Origin: Pseudomonas sp. MWU15-20650 | GTDB lineage: Bacteria; Pseudomonadota; Gammaproteobacteria; Pseudomonadales; Pseudomonadaceae | Length of the DNA: 64,000 nucleotides | Reading direction: 5' to 3' | Assembly (NCBI RefSeq): GCF_023242475.1 | Contig: NZ_JALJFG010000033.1 | Coordinates: forward strand, 1-64,000 | Part shown: one piece after another, positions 15,855-22,984 of the stretch | How positions within the stretch are numbered: position 1 is the stretch's first letter | Layout of the letters: every line of letters starts with the position of its first letter | Notes under the pieces: generated by a model | Told to the model about the DNA's origin: nothing | The model's database searches: none | The model's input: only the letters and a program-made list of their open reading frames with translations | Position numbers and translations under genes: made by a program

Positions 15855-16513
15855 CGCCACCGCTGGACCTGCAACGCGCCCTGAGCGAATTAATCGGCGA
15901 TGCGCAACTGGTGCCCTGCCCCTTGCCGGGCACCGCGTTGTCGTTGTGGCTGCTTGATGCAAACAACATGGACCGCGCCTTCAGCCAGGAAGAAACCCGG
16001 CGCATCCTGCATGAGCCGCCCTATTGGAGTTTTTGCTGGGCCAGCGGCCTGGCATTGGCGCGATACCTGGCGGCAAACCCCGAGTGGGTCGCCGGCAAAC
16101 GCGTGCTGGATTTCGGCGCCGGCTCCGGCGTGGCAGGCATTGCCGCTGTAAAAGCAGGTGCCCTGGAGGTGGTGGCCTGTGATCTGGACCCACTGGCCTT
16201 GGCGGCCTGCCGTGCGAATGCCGAGCTCAATGGTGTTGAGCTGGGTTACTCAGCGGACTTTTTTGCCGAAGCCGACCGCTTCGACCTGATCCTGGTCGCC
16301 GACGTGCTCTACGACCGCGCCAACCTGCCACTGCTGGACCACTTCCTCACCCGTGGCCGTGAAGCGCTGGTGGCGGACTCACGGGTGCGCGACTTCCAAC
16401 ACCCCGATTACCGGCGCCTGGAAATCCTCGATGCGCTGACCCTGCCGGACCTGGCAGAGCCTTGGGAGTTTCGCAAGGTGAGCCTGTACCATTCGCGGCG
16501 CCAGCCCTTATAG
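15851..16513 (+). CDS. SAM-dependent methyltransferase, ETFB-lysine / L11-methyltransferase-like
   Basis: The 220-residue protein has a class I methyltransferase fold: motif I VLDFGAGSGVAGIAAVKAG (residues ~80), acidic loop VVACDLDPLALAACRANAELNG and LILVADVLYDR as motif IV. The N-terminal PPYWSFCWASGLALARYL segment is the hallmark of the family that includes the lysine methyltransferase of electron-transfer flavoprotein beta. The substrate here is not established. It overlaps the lipoprotein gene by ATGA and precedes the thioredoxin-like gene by 32 bases. Confidence 0.85.
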   Translation: MTPPLDLQRALSELIGDAQLVPCPLPGTALSLWLLDANNMDRAFSQEETRRILHEPPYWSFCWASGLALARYLAANPEWVAGKRVLDFGAGSGVAGIAAVKAGALEVVACDLDPLALAACRANAELNGVELGYSADFFAEADRFDLILVADVLYDRANLPLLDHFLTRGREALVADSRVRDFQHPDYRRLEILDALTLPDLAEPWEFRKVSLYHSRRQPL

Positions 16514-16545
16514 TTGCCCCATTCCCGCTTTATTCGAGACGCCCC

Positions 16546-17418
16546 ATGAGTGAGCCCACGCCGTACATCTTCGACGCCACCACTGCTACCTTCGACCAGG
16601 CGGTGATCGAGAATTCGTTCCACAAACCCGTGCTCGTGGATTTCTGGGCCGAGTGGTGCGCGCCGTGCAAGGCGTTGATGCCGTTGCTGGCGCAGATTGC
16701 CGAGAGTTATCAGGGCCAATTGCTGCTGGCCAAGGTCGATTGCGAAGCCGAGCAGGATATCGTCGCGCGTTTTGGCATTCGCAGCCTGCCGACGGTGGTG
16801 CTGTTCAAGGACGGCCAACCGGTGGACGGATTCGCCGGGGCGCAGCCGGAGTCGGCCGTGCGGGCGATGCTGGAGCCTCATGTGCAAATGCCTGAGCCAG
16901 CAGCGGCAGATCCACTGGAGCAGGCCCAGGCGCTGTTTGCCGAAGGCCGTATCAGCGATGCCGAAGCCGTGCTGGTTGCGCTGCTGGGCGAGGACAACAC
17001 CAACGCCGGCGCGTTGATCCTGTACGCGCGCTGCCTGGCCGAACGCGGTGAATTGGGCGAAGCCCAGACCGTGCTGGACGCCGTCAAAAGCGACGCTCAC
17101 AAGGCTGCCCTCGCCGGGGCCAAGGCGCAAATCACCTTCCTGCGCCAGGCTGCCGACTTGCCAGACGCCGCCGAACTGAAAAGCCGCCTGGCGCAAAATC
17201 CGCAAGACGACGAAGCCGCCTACCAATTGAGCATCCAGCAACTGGCGCGCCAGCAGTACGACGCGGCGCTGGAGGGCCTGCTCAAGTTGTTTATCCGCAA
17301 CCGCAGCTACAGCGAAGGCTTGCCCCACAAGACCTTGCTGCAGGTGTTCGAACTGCTGGGCAATGACCACCCACTGGTCACGGTGTACCGCCGCAAGTTG
17401 TTCGCTGCGCTGTACTAA
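16546..17418 (+). CDS. ybbN: Thioredoxin-TPR chaperone-redox protein, YbbN/CnoX-like
   Basis: From ATG 16546 the protein has 290 residues. Residues ~1-110 are a thioredoxin domain with a full WCAPCK active site (E. coli YbbN/CnoX has lost the first cysteine), plus SLPTVVLFKDGQPVDGF. Residues ~120-290 are helical TPR-like repeats (ALFAEGRISDAEAVLVALL, LAERGELGEAQTVLD). The family protects chaperone clients such as GroEL and EF-Tu from oxidation. Retention of both cysteines suggests true disulfide exchange, as in several non-enteric homologues. The stop overlaps the convergent gene by four bases. Confidence 0.9.
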   Translation: MSEPTPYIFDATTATFDQAVIENSFHKPVLVDFWAEWCAPCKALMPLLAQIAESYQGQLLLAKVDCEAEQDIVARFGIRSLPTVVLFKDGQPVDGFAGAQPESAVRAMLEPHVQMPEPAAADPLEQAQALFAEGRISDAEAVLVALLGEDNTNAGALILYARCLAERGELGEAQTVLDAVKSDAHKAALAGAKAQITFLRQAADLPDAAELKSRLAQNPQDDEAAYQLSIQQLARQQYDAALEGLLKLFIRNRSYSEGLPHKTLLQVFELLGNDHPLVTVYRRKLFAALY

Positions 17419-17762
17419 TCGCCGATCCAGCTGTACAGCGGCGTATCCCCGCCGCTGGCCACTTTTACCTTGGCGCTGTGGCGCAGGCGCACCAGCAGGC
17501 GCTTGCCCGTTGCCGCGTCGCCGGCCAAGCCTTCCAGTTGATCGAGTAATTCCAGGCCACTGAGTTGCCCGGCCTGGCGCAACATCGCCTGGGCTTTGTG
17601 CCACAGATCATCATCCTGTTTGGCCGGCGCCACGGGTGCGGCAGCCGCACTGGCCGTGGGTGTGGCCTGCAACTGCGCGCCCAGGCGCGCCCAATCGCTG
17701 TCATCCAGTTCCAGGGTCAAGTCCACCGGCAGATCGCCAACGGTTCCACGAATTCGCAACAT
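17415..17762 (-). CDS. Small protein of unknown function
   Basis: This 115-residue protein begins with a short beta-like segment (MLRIRGTVGDLPVDLTLELDDSDWARLGAQL), an Ala/Pro linker and a helical C-terminal half. No signal peptide, no known motif. The Pseudomonas-like codon use and the divergent position relative to the zinc-related operon support a real gene, but I cannot assign a role. Confidence 0.7.
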   Translation of the reverse strand: MLRIRGTVGDLPVDLTLELDDSDWARLGAQLQATPTASAAAAPVAPAKQDDDLWHKAQAMLRQAGQLSGLELLDQLEGLAGDAATGKRLLVRLRHSAKVKVASGGDTPLYSWIGD

Positions 17763-17846
17763 CGTCCTTACTCCTGCACATTTCTGACCGGCATGCTCCC
17801 ATGCGGCTTGCGCAACGCCAAGCGGGCGGTCAAACTCTCACCACCA

Positions 17847-17868
17847 TTGTTATAAGATCACATAACAA
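17847..17868 (+). promoter_or_regulatory. Candidate Zur box upstream of the DUF2796 operon
   Basis: TTGTTAT and ATAACAA form perfect 7-base inverted arms around AAGATCAC, and the inner 15 bases TGTTATAAGATCACA match 12 of 14 specified positions of the Zur pattern TGTTATA-N-TATAACA. It lies 26 bases before the start of the His-rich DUF2796 gene. In P. aeruginosa the homologous operon (PA4063-PA4066) is reported as zinc/Zur controlled, which fits. Confidence 0.7.
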
Positions 17869-17893
17869 AACTTTCATCTTCGGGAGCCCTCTC

Positions 17894-18496
17894 ATGCGCC
17901 GTCTGCTGCTTGCTTTGCCGTTTGCCCTGCTGCCACTCGCCATTGCTCACGCGGCTGACGAGCATGAACATGAACACGGCAGCCTCGGCGCTCACGAACA
18001 TGGTGTCGGGCGCCTCAACGCCGTACTTGACGGCCAGGCGCTTGAGTTGGAATTTGACAGCCCAGCCATGAACCTCGTGGGCTTCGAACATAAAGCCAGC
18101 ACTCCAGCCGACAAAGCCAAGGTCGCCGCCGCACGCAAACAGCTTGAAAACCCACTGGCCCTGTTCAGCCTGCCCAAAGCCGCCGGTTGTGTGATCAGCA
18201 CCCAGGAACTCAACAGCCCGCTGTTCGGCGACAAGCCGGAAGCCGATCATGATGATGACGATGACCACGCCACCGACGGCAAAGGCGCCGCCGCCCACGA
18301 GCATCATCACGACCACAGCGAAATACACGCCCACTACCAATTCACCTGTGCCACGCCGACGGCCTTGAGCAACCTGGACCTGACCCAAGTGTTCAAGACC
18401 TTCCCCGCGACCCAGAAAATCCAGGTACAACTGATCGGCCCAAGCGGCCAGCAAGGTGTTGAAGCGACGGCCACCGCAGCCACCCTGAAGTTCTGA
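17894..18496 (+). CDS. His-rich DUF2796 periplasmic zinc-binding protein (ZrgA family)
   Basis: From ATG 17894 there are 200 residues with signal peptide MRRLLLALPFALLPLAIAHA. The mature N-terminus (DEHEHEHGSLGAHEHG) and a central loop (an acidic run of Asp with His, then AHEHHHDHSEIHAH) are metal-binding. Between them is a conserved beta domain (LDGQALELEFDSPAMNLVGFEHKA). ZrgA-family proteins help zinc uptake in Vibrio; here the protein heads an operon with an ABC ATPase and permease. The Zur-like box upstream predicts induction under zinc starvation. Partners and direction of metal movement are inferred. Confidence 0.88.
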   Translation: MRRLLLALPFALLPLAIAHAADEHEHEHGSLGAHEHGVGRLNAVLDGQALELEFDSPAMNLVGFEHKASTPADKAKVAAARKQLENPLALFSLPKAAGCVISTQELNSPLFGDKPEADHDDDDDHATDGKGAAAHEHHHDHSEIHAHYQFTCATPTALSNLDLTQVFKTFPATQKIQVQLIGPSGQQGVEATATAATLKF

Positions 18497-18502
18497 GTTC
18501 AC

Positions 18503-19213
18503 ATGACCCAAGCACTGATCGAACTGTCCGACCTGGGCTTCAACTGGCCCGGTCACCCACCGTTGCTGGACATCCCCGCGTTCCGCCTGGAAGCGGGGGA
18601 AACCCTGTTTCTCAAGGGCCCGAGCGGCAGTGGCAAAACCACGCTGCTGGGGTTGTTGGGTGGCGTGCAGAAACCCAGCCGCGGCAGCATCCGCCTGCTC
18701 GGCCAGGAACTGACCGACCTCTCGGCCGGCGCCCGTGACCGCTTCCGCGTCGACCACACCGGCTACATCTTCCAGCAATTCAACCTGCTGCCGTTTTTGT
18801 CGGTGCGCGAAAACGTCGAGCTGCCTTGCCACTTTTCCAAACTACGCGCGCAGCGGGCGATCCAGCGTCACGGCAATGTCGACCAGGCGGCCGCGACCTT
18901 GCTCGCGCACCTGGGTTTGAAAGACAAGGACTTGCTGGAGCGTCGCGCCGACTCGCTGTCCATCGGCCAGCAACAACGGGTCGCCGCTGCCCGCGCGCTG
19001 ATCGGCCAGCCGGAGCTGGTCATTGCCGACGAGCCCACCTCGGCCCTGGATTACGACGCCCGCGAAGCCTTCATCCGACTGTTGTTCGCCGAATGCCGCG
19101 AAGCCGGCGCCAGCCTGTTGTTTGTCAGCCATGACCAGAGCCTGGCGCCCCTGTTCGACCGCCACCTGTCGCTGGCCGAACTCAATCGCGCCGCCACGCC
19201 CGCAGAGGTTTGA
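18503..19213 (+). CDS. ABC transporter ATP-binding protein (MacB/LolD-like)
   Basis: The 236-residue ATPase has Walker A GPSGSGKTT (residues 39-47), Q-loop region FQQFNLLPFLSVRENV, a signature loop LSIGQQQRV (SIGQQ rather than SGGQQ, as in some LolD/MacB relatives), Walker B ELVIADEPTSALD and a switch His in FVSHD. It starts seven bases after the DUF2796 gene and ends two bases before the permease, so it powers that FtsX-type partner. Such ATPases usually drive mechanical work on lipoproteins or envelope complexes rather than simple substrate import. Confidence 0.92.
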   Translation: MTQALIELSDLGFNWPGHPPLLDIPAFRLEAGETLFLKGPSGSGKTTLLGLLGGVQKPSRGSIRLLGQELTDLSAGARDRFRVDHTGYIFQQFNLLPFLSVRENVELPCHFSKLRAQRAIQRHGNVDQAAATLLAHLGLKDKDLLERRADSLSIGQQQRVAAARALIGQPELVIADEPTSALDYDAREAFIRLLFAECREAGASLLFVSHDQSLAPLFDRHLSLAELNRAATPAEV

Positions 19214-19214
19214 G

Positions 19215-20480
19215 ATGTATCTGTTTCGTCTAGCCATGGCCAGCCTGGCTAACCGCCGCTTTACCGCGATCCTCACCACCTTCGCCATCGCCCTGTCCGT
19301 GTGCCTGTTGTTGGCCGTGGAACGGGTGCGCGTTGAGGCGCGCAACAGTTTCGCCAGCACCATCAGCGGCACCGACCTGATCGTCGGTGCACGTTCCGGC
19401 TCGGTCAACCTGCTGCTGTACTCGGTGTTTCGTATCGGCAATGCCACCAACAACATTCGCTGGGACAGCTACGAGCACTTCGCCGCCAGCCCCCAGGTGA
19501 AATGGGCGATCCCGATTTCCCTTGGCGACTCCCATCGCGGCTACCGGGTGATGGGCACCAACGCCTCCTACTTCGAGCACTACCAGTACGGGCGCAAGCA
19601 GAACCTCGAACTGGCCAGCGGCCGTGCCTTCGCCACCGATCCCTTTGAAGTGGTGCTCGGCGCCGAAGTCGCCGACGCGCTGCACTACAAGCTGGGTGAC
19701 AAGCTGGTACTCGCCCACGGCGTCGCGGTGGTCAGCCTGGTCAAGCACGACGACAAACCGTTCACCGTGGTCGGTATCCTCAAGCGAACCGGCACGCCGG
19801 TGGACCGCACGCTGCATATCAGCCTCGGCGGTATGGAAGCGATCCATATCGACTGGCACAACGGTGTGCCGGCCCAGGGCAAAGGCCGTATCAGCGCCGA
19901 CCAGGCACGCAACATGGACCTGACGCCACAAGCGATTACCGCGTTCATGCTCGGCCTGAACAACAAGATTTCCACCTTTGCCCTGCAACGGGAGATCAAC
20001 GAGTTCCGCGGTGAGCCAATGCTGGCGATCCTGCCCGGAGTGGCACTGCAAGAGCTGTGGAGCATGATGGGCACCGCTGAAAAAGCCTTGTTCGTGATCT
20101 CGCTGTTCGTGGTGTTGACCGGTTTGATCGGCATGCTCACGGCGATCCTCACCAGCCTCAACGAACGCCGCCGCGAGATGGCGATCCTGCGTTCGGTAGG
20201 CGCACGCCCGTGGCATATCGCGACGCTGCTGATCTTCGAAGCCTTCGCCCTGGCATTGTCCGGCGTGGTGGCGGGCGTGGGCCTGCTGTATGTGTGCATT
20301 GCCGCCTCACGCGGTTATCTGCAGGCCAACTATGGCCTGGACCTGCCAATGTCATGGCCGAGTGAATATGAATGGACCTTGCTCGCCGGTATCCTGGGCG
20401 CAGCACTGTTGATGGGCAGCGTGCCGGCGTGGCGCGCCTATCGACAATCTTTGGCCGATGGCCTGTCCATCCGTTTATGA
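19215..20480 (+). CDS. FtsX/MacB-type ABC permease
   Basis: Start ATG 19215 gives 421 residues in the usual layout: N-terminal membrane segment (FTAILTTFAIALSVCLLLAV), a ~230-residue periplasmic domain, and three C-terminal membrane helices of the FtsX domain around ALFVISLFVVLTGLIGMLTAIL, LLIFEAFALALSGVVAGVGLL and LLAGILGAALLMGSVPA, including the cytoplasmic ERRREMAILRSVGARP coupling loop. It pairs with the preceding ATPase. Placed between a zinc-binding protein and a DUF3299 protein, it may help move or assemble an envelope factor under zinc limitation (inference). Confidence 0.9.
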   Translation: MYLFRLAMASLANRRFTAILTTFAIALSVCLLLAVERVRVEARNSFASTISGTDLIVGARSGSVNLLLYSVFRIGNATNNIRWDSYEHFAASPQVKWAIPISLGDSHRGYRVMGTNASYFEHYQYGRKQNLELASGRAFATDPFEVVLGAEVADALHYKLGDKLVLAHGVAVVSLVKHDDKPFTVVGILKRTGTPVDRTLHISLGGMEAIHIDWHNGVPAQGKGRISADQARNMDLTPQAITAFMLGLNNKISTFALQREINEFRGEPMLAILPGVALQELWSMMGTAEKALFVISLFVVLTGLIGMLTAILTSLNERRREMAILRSVGARPWHIATLLIFEAFALALSGVVAGVGLLYVCIAASRGYLQANYGLDLPMSWPSEYEWTLLAGILGAALLMGSVPAWRAYRQSLADGLSIRL

Positions 20481-20491
20481 GGAAGGCTTCG

Positions 20492-21013
20492 ATGCGTCGT
20501 GCCCTGCTTGCATTATTGTTACTGGTGGTCGTGCCTGCCTGGGCATCCGACGCGCCCAAGGATCTGTCGTGGCAGGAGATGATCCCACCGGACGCGCCGC
20601 CGGAACTCCCCAATATGAAGCCGCTGCACGACCTGTCGAACATGGCCGATGCGTTGTCCGTCGAAGCCGCGCCTGCGGCCAAGCAGGACCTGCCCAATGC
20701 GCCGGTGGTGCAAAGCCTGGACGGCCAGCACATCCGTTTACCGGGGTATATCGTGCCTTTGGAAGTCAGCGAAGAAGGCCGTACCACCGAGTTCCTGCTG
20801 GTGCCGTATTTCGGCGCATGCATCCACGTGCCGCCACCGCCGTCGAACCAGATCGTGCACGTGAAAAGCGAAGTCGGCGTGAAACTCGATGAGTTGTATC
20901 AGCCGTACTGGATTGAAGGCTCACTGCAGGTCAAACCATCGTCGAGTGAGCTGGCCGACGCCGGCTACCAGATGGATGCCGAGAAAATCTACGTCTACGA
21001 ACTGCCGGAATAG
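20492..21013 (+). CDS. DUF3299 exported protein
   Basis: An in-frame ATG at 20477 would overlap the permease stop, but ATG 20492 has AGGAAG six bases upstream and gives a better signal peptide (MRRALLALLLLVVVPAWA), so I chose it; 173 residues. The mature part contains a conserved block IRLPGYIVPLEVSEEGRTTEF followed by VPYFGACIHVPPPPSNQIVHV (in part), with Cys and His in a GACIHVPPPPxN motif suggestive of metal binding. DUF3299 has no firm function; in pseudomonads it is the fourth gene of the Zur-controlled operon. Confidence 0.86.
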   Translation: MRRALLALLLLVVVPAWASDAPKDLSWQEMIPPDAPPELPNMKPLHDLSNMADALSVEAAPAAKQDLPNAPVVQSLDGQHIRLPGYIVPLEVSEEGRTTEFLLVPYFGACIHVPPPPSNQIVHVKSEVGVKLDELYQPYWIEGSLQVKPSSSELADAGYQMDAEKIYVYELPE

Positions 21014-21031
21014 CGGGTTATTAGCGTTTCA

Positions 21032-21045
21032 TTGAGCTGAGTCAA
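21032..21045 (+). promoter_or_regulatory. ANR/FNR-like box upstream of oprG
   Basis: TTGAGCTGAGTCAA matches TTGA-N6-TCAA of the FNR/ANR site (consensus TTGAT-N4-ATCAA). Thirty-odd bases downstream TACCAT (21067-21072) could be the -10 element, putting the box at about -41.5, the class II activator position. oprG is ANR-controlled in P. aeruginosa. Confidence 0.55.
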
Positions 21046-21073
21046 AAGCCCAACCGGAACGATCTTTACCATT

Positions 21074-21097
21074 GGATGTATCTCTTTTCATACATCC
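21074..21097 (+). promoter_or_regulatory. Leader hairpin just upstream of oprG
   Basis: GGATGTAT and ATACATCC pair perfectly (8 bp) around an 8-base pyrimidine-rich loop, ending two bases before the CTGGAG ribosome-binding site. The structure would lie in the oprG 5' leader and could stabilise the mRNA or control translation. Confidence 0.5.
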
Positions 21098-21109
21098 TCT
21101 GGAGCTCCC

Positions 21110-21808
21110 ATGAACAAGTCCCTGCTCGGCGCGTCCCTTGTCGCGCTCGCCCTCGCCGCCCCGGTCGCCCATGCCCACGAAGCAGGCGACATTCTGGTTC
21201 GCGCGGGTGCAATCACCGTGAACCCGAAGGCCGACAGTGGGCACGTGAAGGTTGACCAGGGTCCATTGGCCGGCACCAACCTGGGCGGCAAGGCGACCAT
21301 GAGCAGCGACACTCAACTGGGCTTGAACTTCGCGTACATGTTCACCAGCCACTGGGGTATCGAACTGCTGGCTGCCACGCCGTTCGAGCACGATGTGAAG
21401 CTCAAGAACACCGCCCTTGGCGCCGCCAACGGCAAGCTGGGTTCGCTGAAACACTTGCCGCCGACCTTGAGCGTCGTGTACTACCCGCTGGACAGCAAGT
21501 CGGCGTTCCAGCCGTACGTAGGCGCCGGTATCAACTACACCTGGATCTACGACGAGCACGTCGGCGGCCGCGCTCAACAAGCCGGCTTCAGCAACTTCAA
21601 GGCCGAGAACTCCTGGGGCTGGGCCGCGCAGATCGGCGCCGACTACATGCTCAACGACAAGTGGATGATCAACGCCCAGGCACGCTACATCGACATCAGT
21701 ACCAAGGCCACTGTGGACAACAACGCGCTGGGCCAAGGTACGCGCGCCAAGGTCAACGTGGACGTCGACCCGATGGTTTACATGGTGGGTATCGGCTACA
21801 AGTTCTAA
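21110..21808 (+). CDS. oprG: Outer-membrane protein OprG (OmpW family)
   Basis: The 232-residue protein has a signal peptide (MNKSLLGASLVALALAAPVAHA) and an eight-strand OmpW barrel: HEAGDILVRAGAITVNP at the start, GLNFAYMFTSHWGIELLAATPF, PTLSVVYYPLDSKSAFQPYVGAGINYT (in part), and the C-terminal VGIGYKF ending in the sorting Phe. OmpW proteins form a small hydrophobic channel for uptake of small molecules. In P. aeruginosa oprG responds to anaerobiosis and iron; an ANR-like box and a leader hairpin precede the gene here. It lies just downstream of the Zur-type operon but has its own control region. Confidence 0.95.
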   Translation: MNKSLLGASLVALALAAPVAHAHEAGDILVRAGAITVNPKADSGHVKVDQGPLAGTNLGGKATMSSDTQLGLNFAYMFTSHWGIELLAATPFEHDVKLKNTALGAANGKLGSLKHLPPTLSVVYYPLDSKSAFQPYVGAGINYTWIYDEHVGGRAQQAGFSNFKAENSWGWAAQIGADYMLNDKWMINAQARYIDISTKATVDNNALGQGTRAKVNVDVDPMVYMVGIGYKF

Positions 21809-21827
21809 GCAACACGGCATAACGAAT

Positions 21828-21915
21828 GTGGGAGGGGGCTTGCTCCCGATTGCGGTGAATCAGTCAATGAATCGGTTGACTGACACTCTGCTATCGGGAG
21901 CAAGCCCCCTCCCAC
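21828..21915. repeat. REPIN, group-I type, second copy
   Basis: Again 88 bases, with the same perfect 23-base arms as the element at 5780 and an inner CAGTCA/TGACTG pair; only the loop sequence differs. It sits between the convergent ends of oprG and the reductase gene, where it may terminate both transcripts. Confidence 0.93.
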
Positions 21916-21933
21916 ATTTGGTTTTGTAGGGTG

Positions 21934-22818
21934 TCAGCTATGGCGGTAGAACCGGTCCAGCAACGCCGGCAGCCCTGCGCGCCACGCCCTGGGTTTGATG
22001 CCGAAGGTGTGGAGGATTTTCTTGCAGGCCAACACCGCGTGCTGCGGCTCATCTGCTGCATCCGGCCGGGCGGCGTGGGCCTGGGCGGTCGGTGACTCGA
22101 TAGCCAGCGCGTGGTAACTGCGCGCTTCGGTGAGGATCGCCTGGCCCAGTGCCAACGGCGTGGTCGCCTCGTGACCGGCGTAGTGGTAAGTACCCCACAG
22201 CGGCGCCGCGCAATCCAGCTGTTTGAGCACCGAGATGATCACCCGTGCGGCATCGTCCACCGGCGTCGGGTTACCGCGACGGTCATCAGCCATCAGTAAC
22301 TCATCCGGTTGCTCGGCACGGGCCAGGAAGCGCCCGAGGGTGCCGTCGACGCTGTCATCCAGCAGCCAGCCAAACCGCAGCAGTACATGCTGCGGGCAGG
22401 TGGCCCGCACACTCTGCTCGATACGCCATAACGCCTGGCCACGCAGGCCCAGGGGCACCGGCTCGTCTTTTTCGCTGTAGGCCGTGGCGCGGGAGCCATC
22501 GAACACGCGGTAACTGGACGGTTGCAGCAAGGTGATGTTGTGGTGCTGACACAGTTCGGCCAGGCGTTCGACGGCGAACTCCTGTGAAGCCAGACGGGTT
22601 TCGCTGACGGTTTCGGCCTGGAACCAGTCGAAATAGTAGGCGAGGTTGATCAACGCATCGGGACGGGTGTCGTCGAGCAATTGGGTGAGGCTCGCGGCAT
22701 CCCAGCCGTCTTGGGGCGGTTTGGGTGCGAGGAAACCGATATCTTCCTCTGCACCGAGGCGAATCAGCGCCTGCCCGAGGGCATTCCCGCCGCCCAGTAA
22801 CATAAGGCGCATTCGCAT
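21934..22818 (-). CDS. NAD(P)-dependent sugar-nucleotide reductase/epimerase-like protein (RmlD family)
   Basis: From ATG 22818 there are 294 residues. The N-terminal Rossmann motif is LMLLGGGNALGQAL, followed by DARPDALINLAYYFDWFQAE-like text (here DTRPDALINLAYYFDWFQ), an SSYRVFDGS segment in the place of the usual SSY-x-x-FDG and LRFGWLLDDSVDGTLGRFLARA. The layout resembles dTDP-4-dehydrorhamnose reductase, though the neighbourhood has no rhamnose genes and the catalytic YxxxK is not clearly conserved, so it may be a diverged family member. Divergent from lhr. Confidence 0.78.
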   Translation of the reverse strand: MRMRLMLLGGGNALGQALIRLGAEEDIGFLAPKPPQDGWDAASLTQLLDDTRPDALINLAYYFDWFQAETVSETRLASQEFAVERLAELCQHHNITLLQPSSYRVFDGSRATAYSEKDEPVPLGLRGQALWRIEQSVRATCPQHVLLRFGWLLDDSVDGTLGRFLARAEQPDELLMADDRRGNPTPVDDAARVIISVLKQLDCAAPLWGTYHYAGHEATTPLALGQAILTEARSYHALAIESPTAQAHAARPDAADEPQHAVLACKKILHTFGIKPRAWRAGLPALLDRFYRHS

Positions 22819-22984
22819 AGATTGAGCAGGCCCGGTCTGTTTGGAACGATGGTTATTATCGGCAGGCGTGTGTGCCTTGCCGTAGGTAGTTGCCAGAATC
22901 GTTGCATTTTGCGGGTTTGTAGCGCAACCGTCACTTATAAAGTGCGGGGTTGCAACTTCGACGGACCGGTTGCATATAGAGGCT

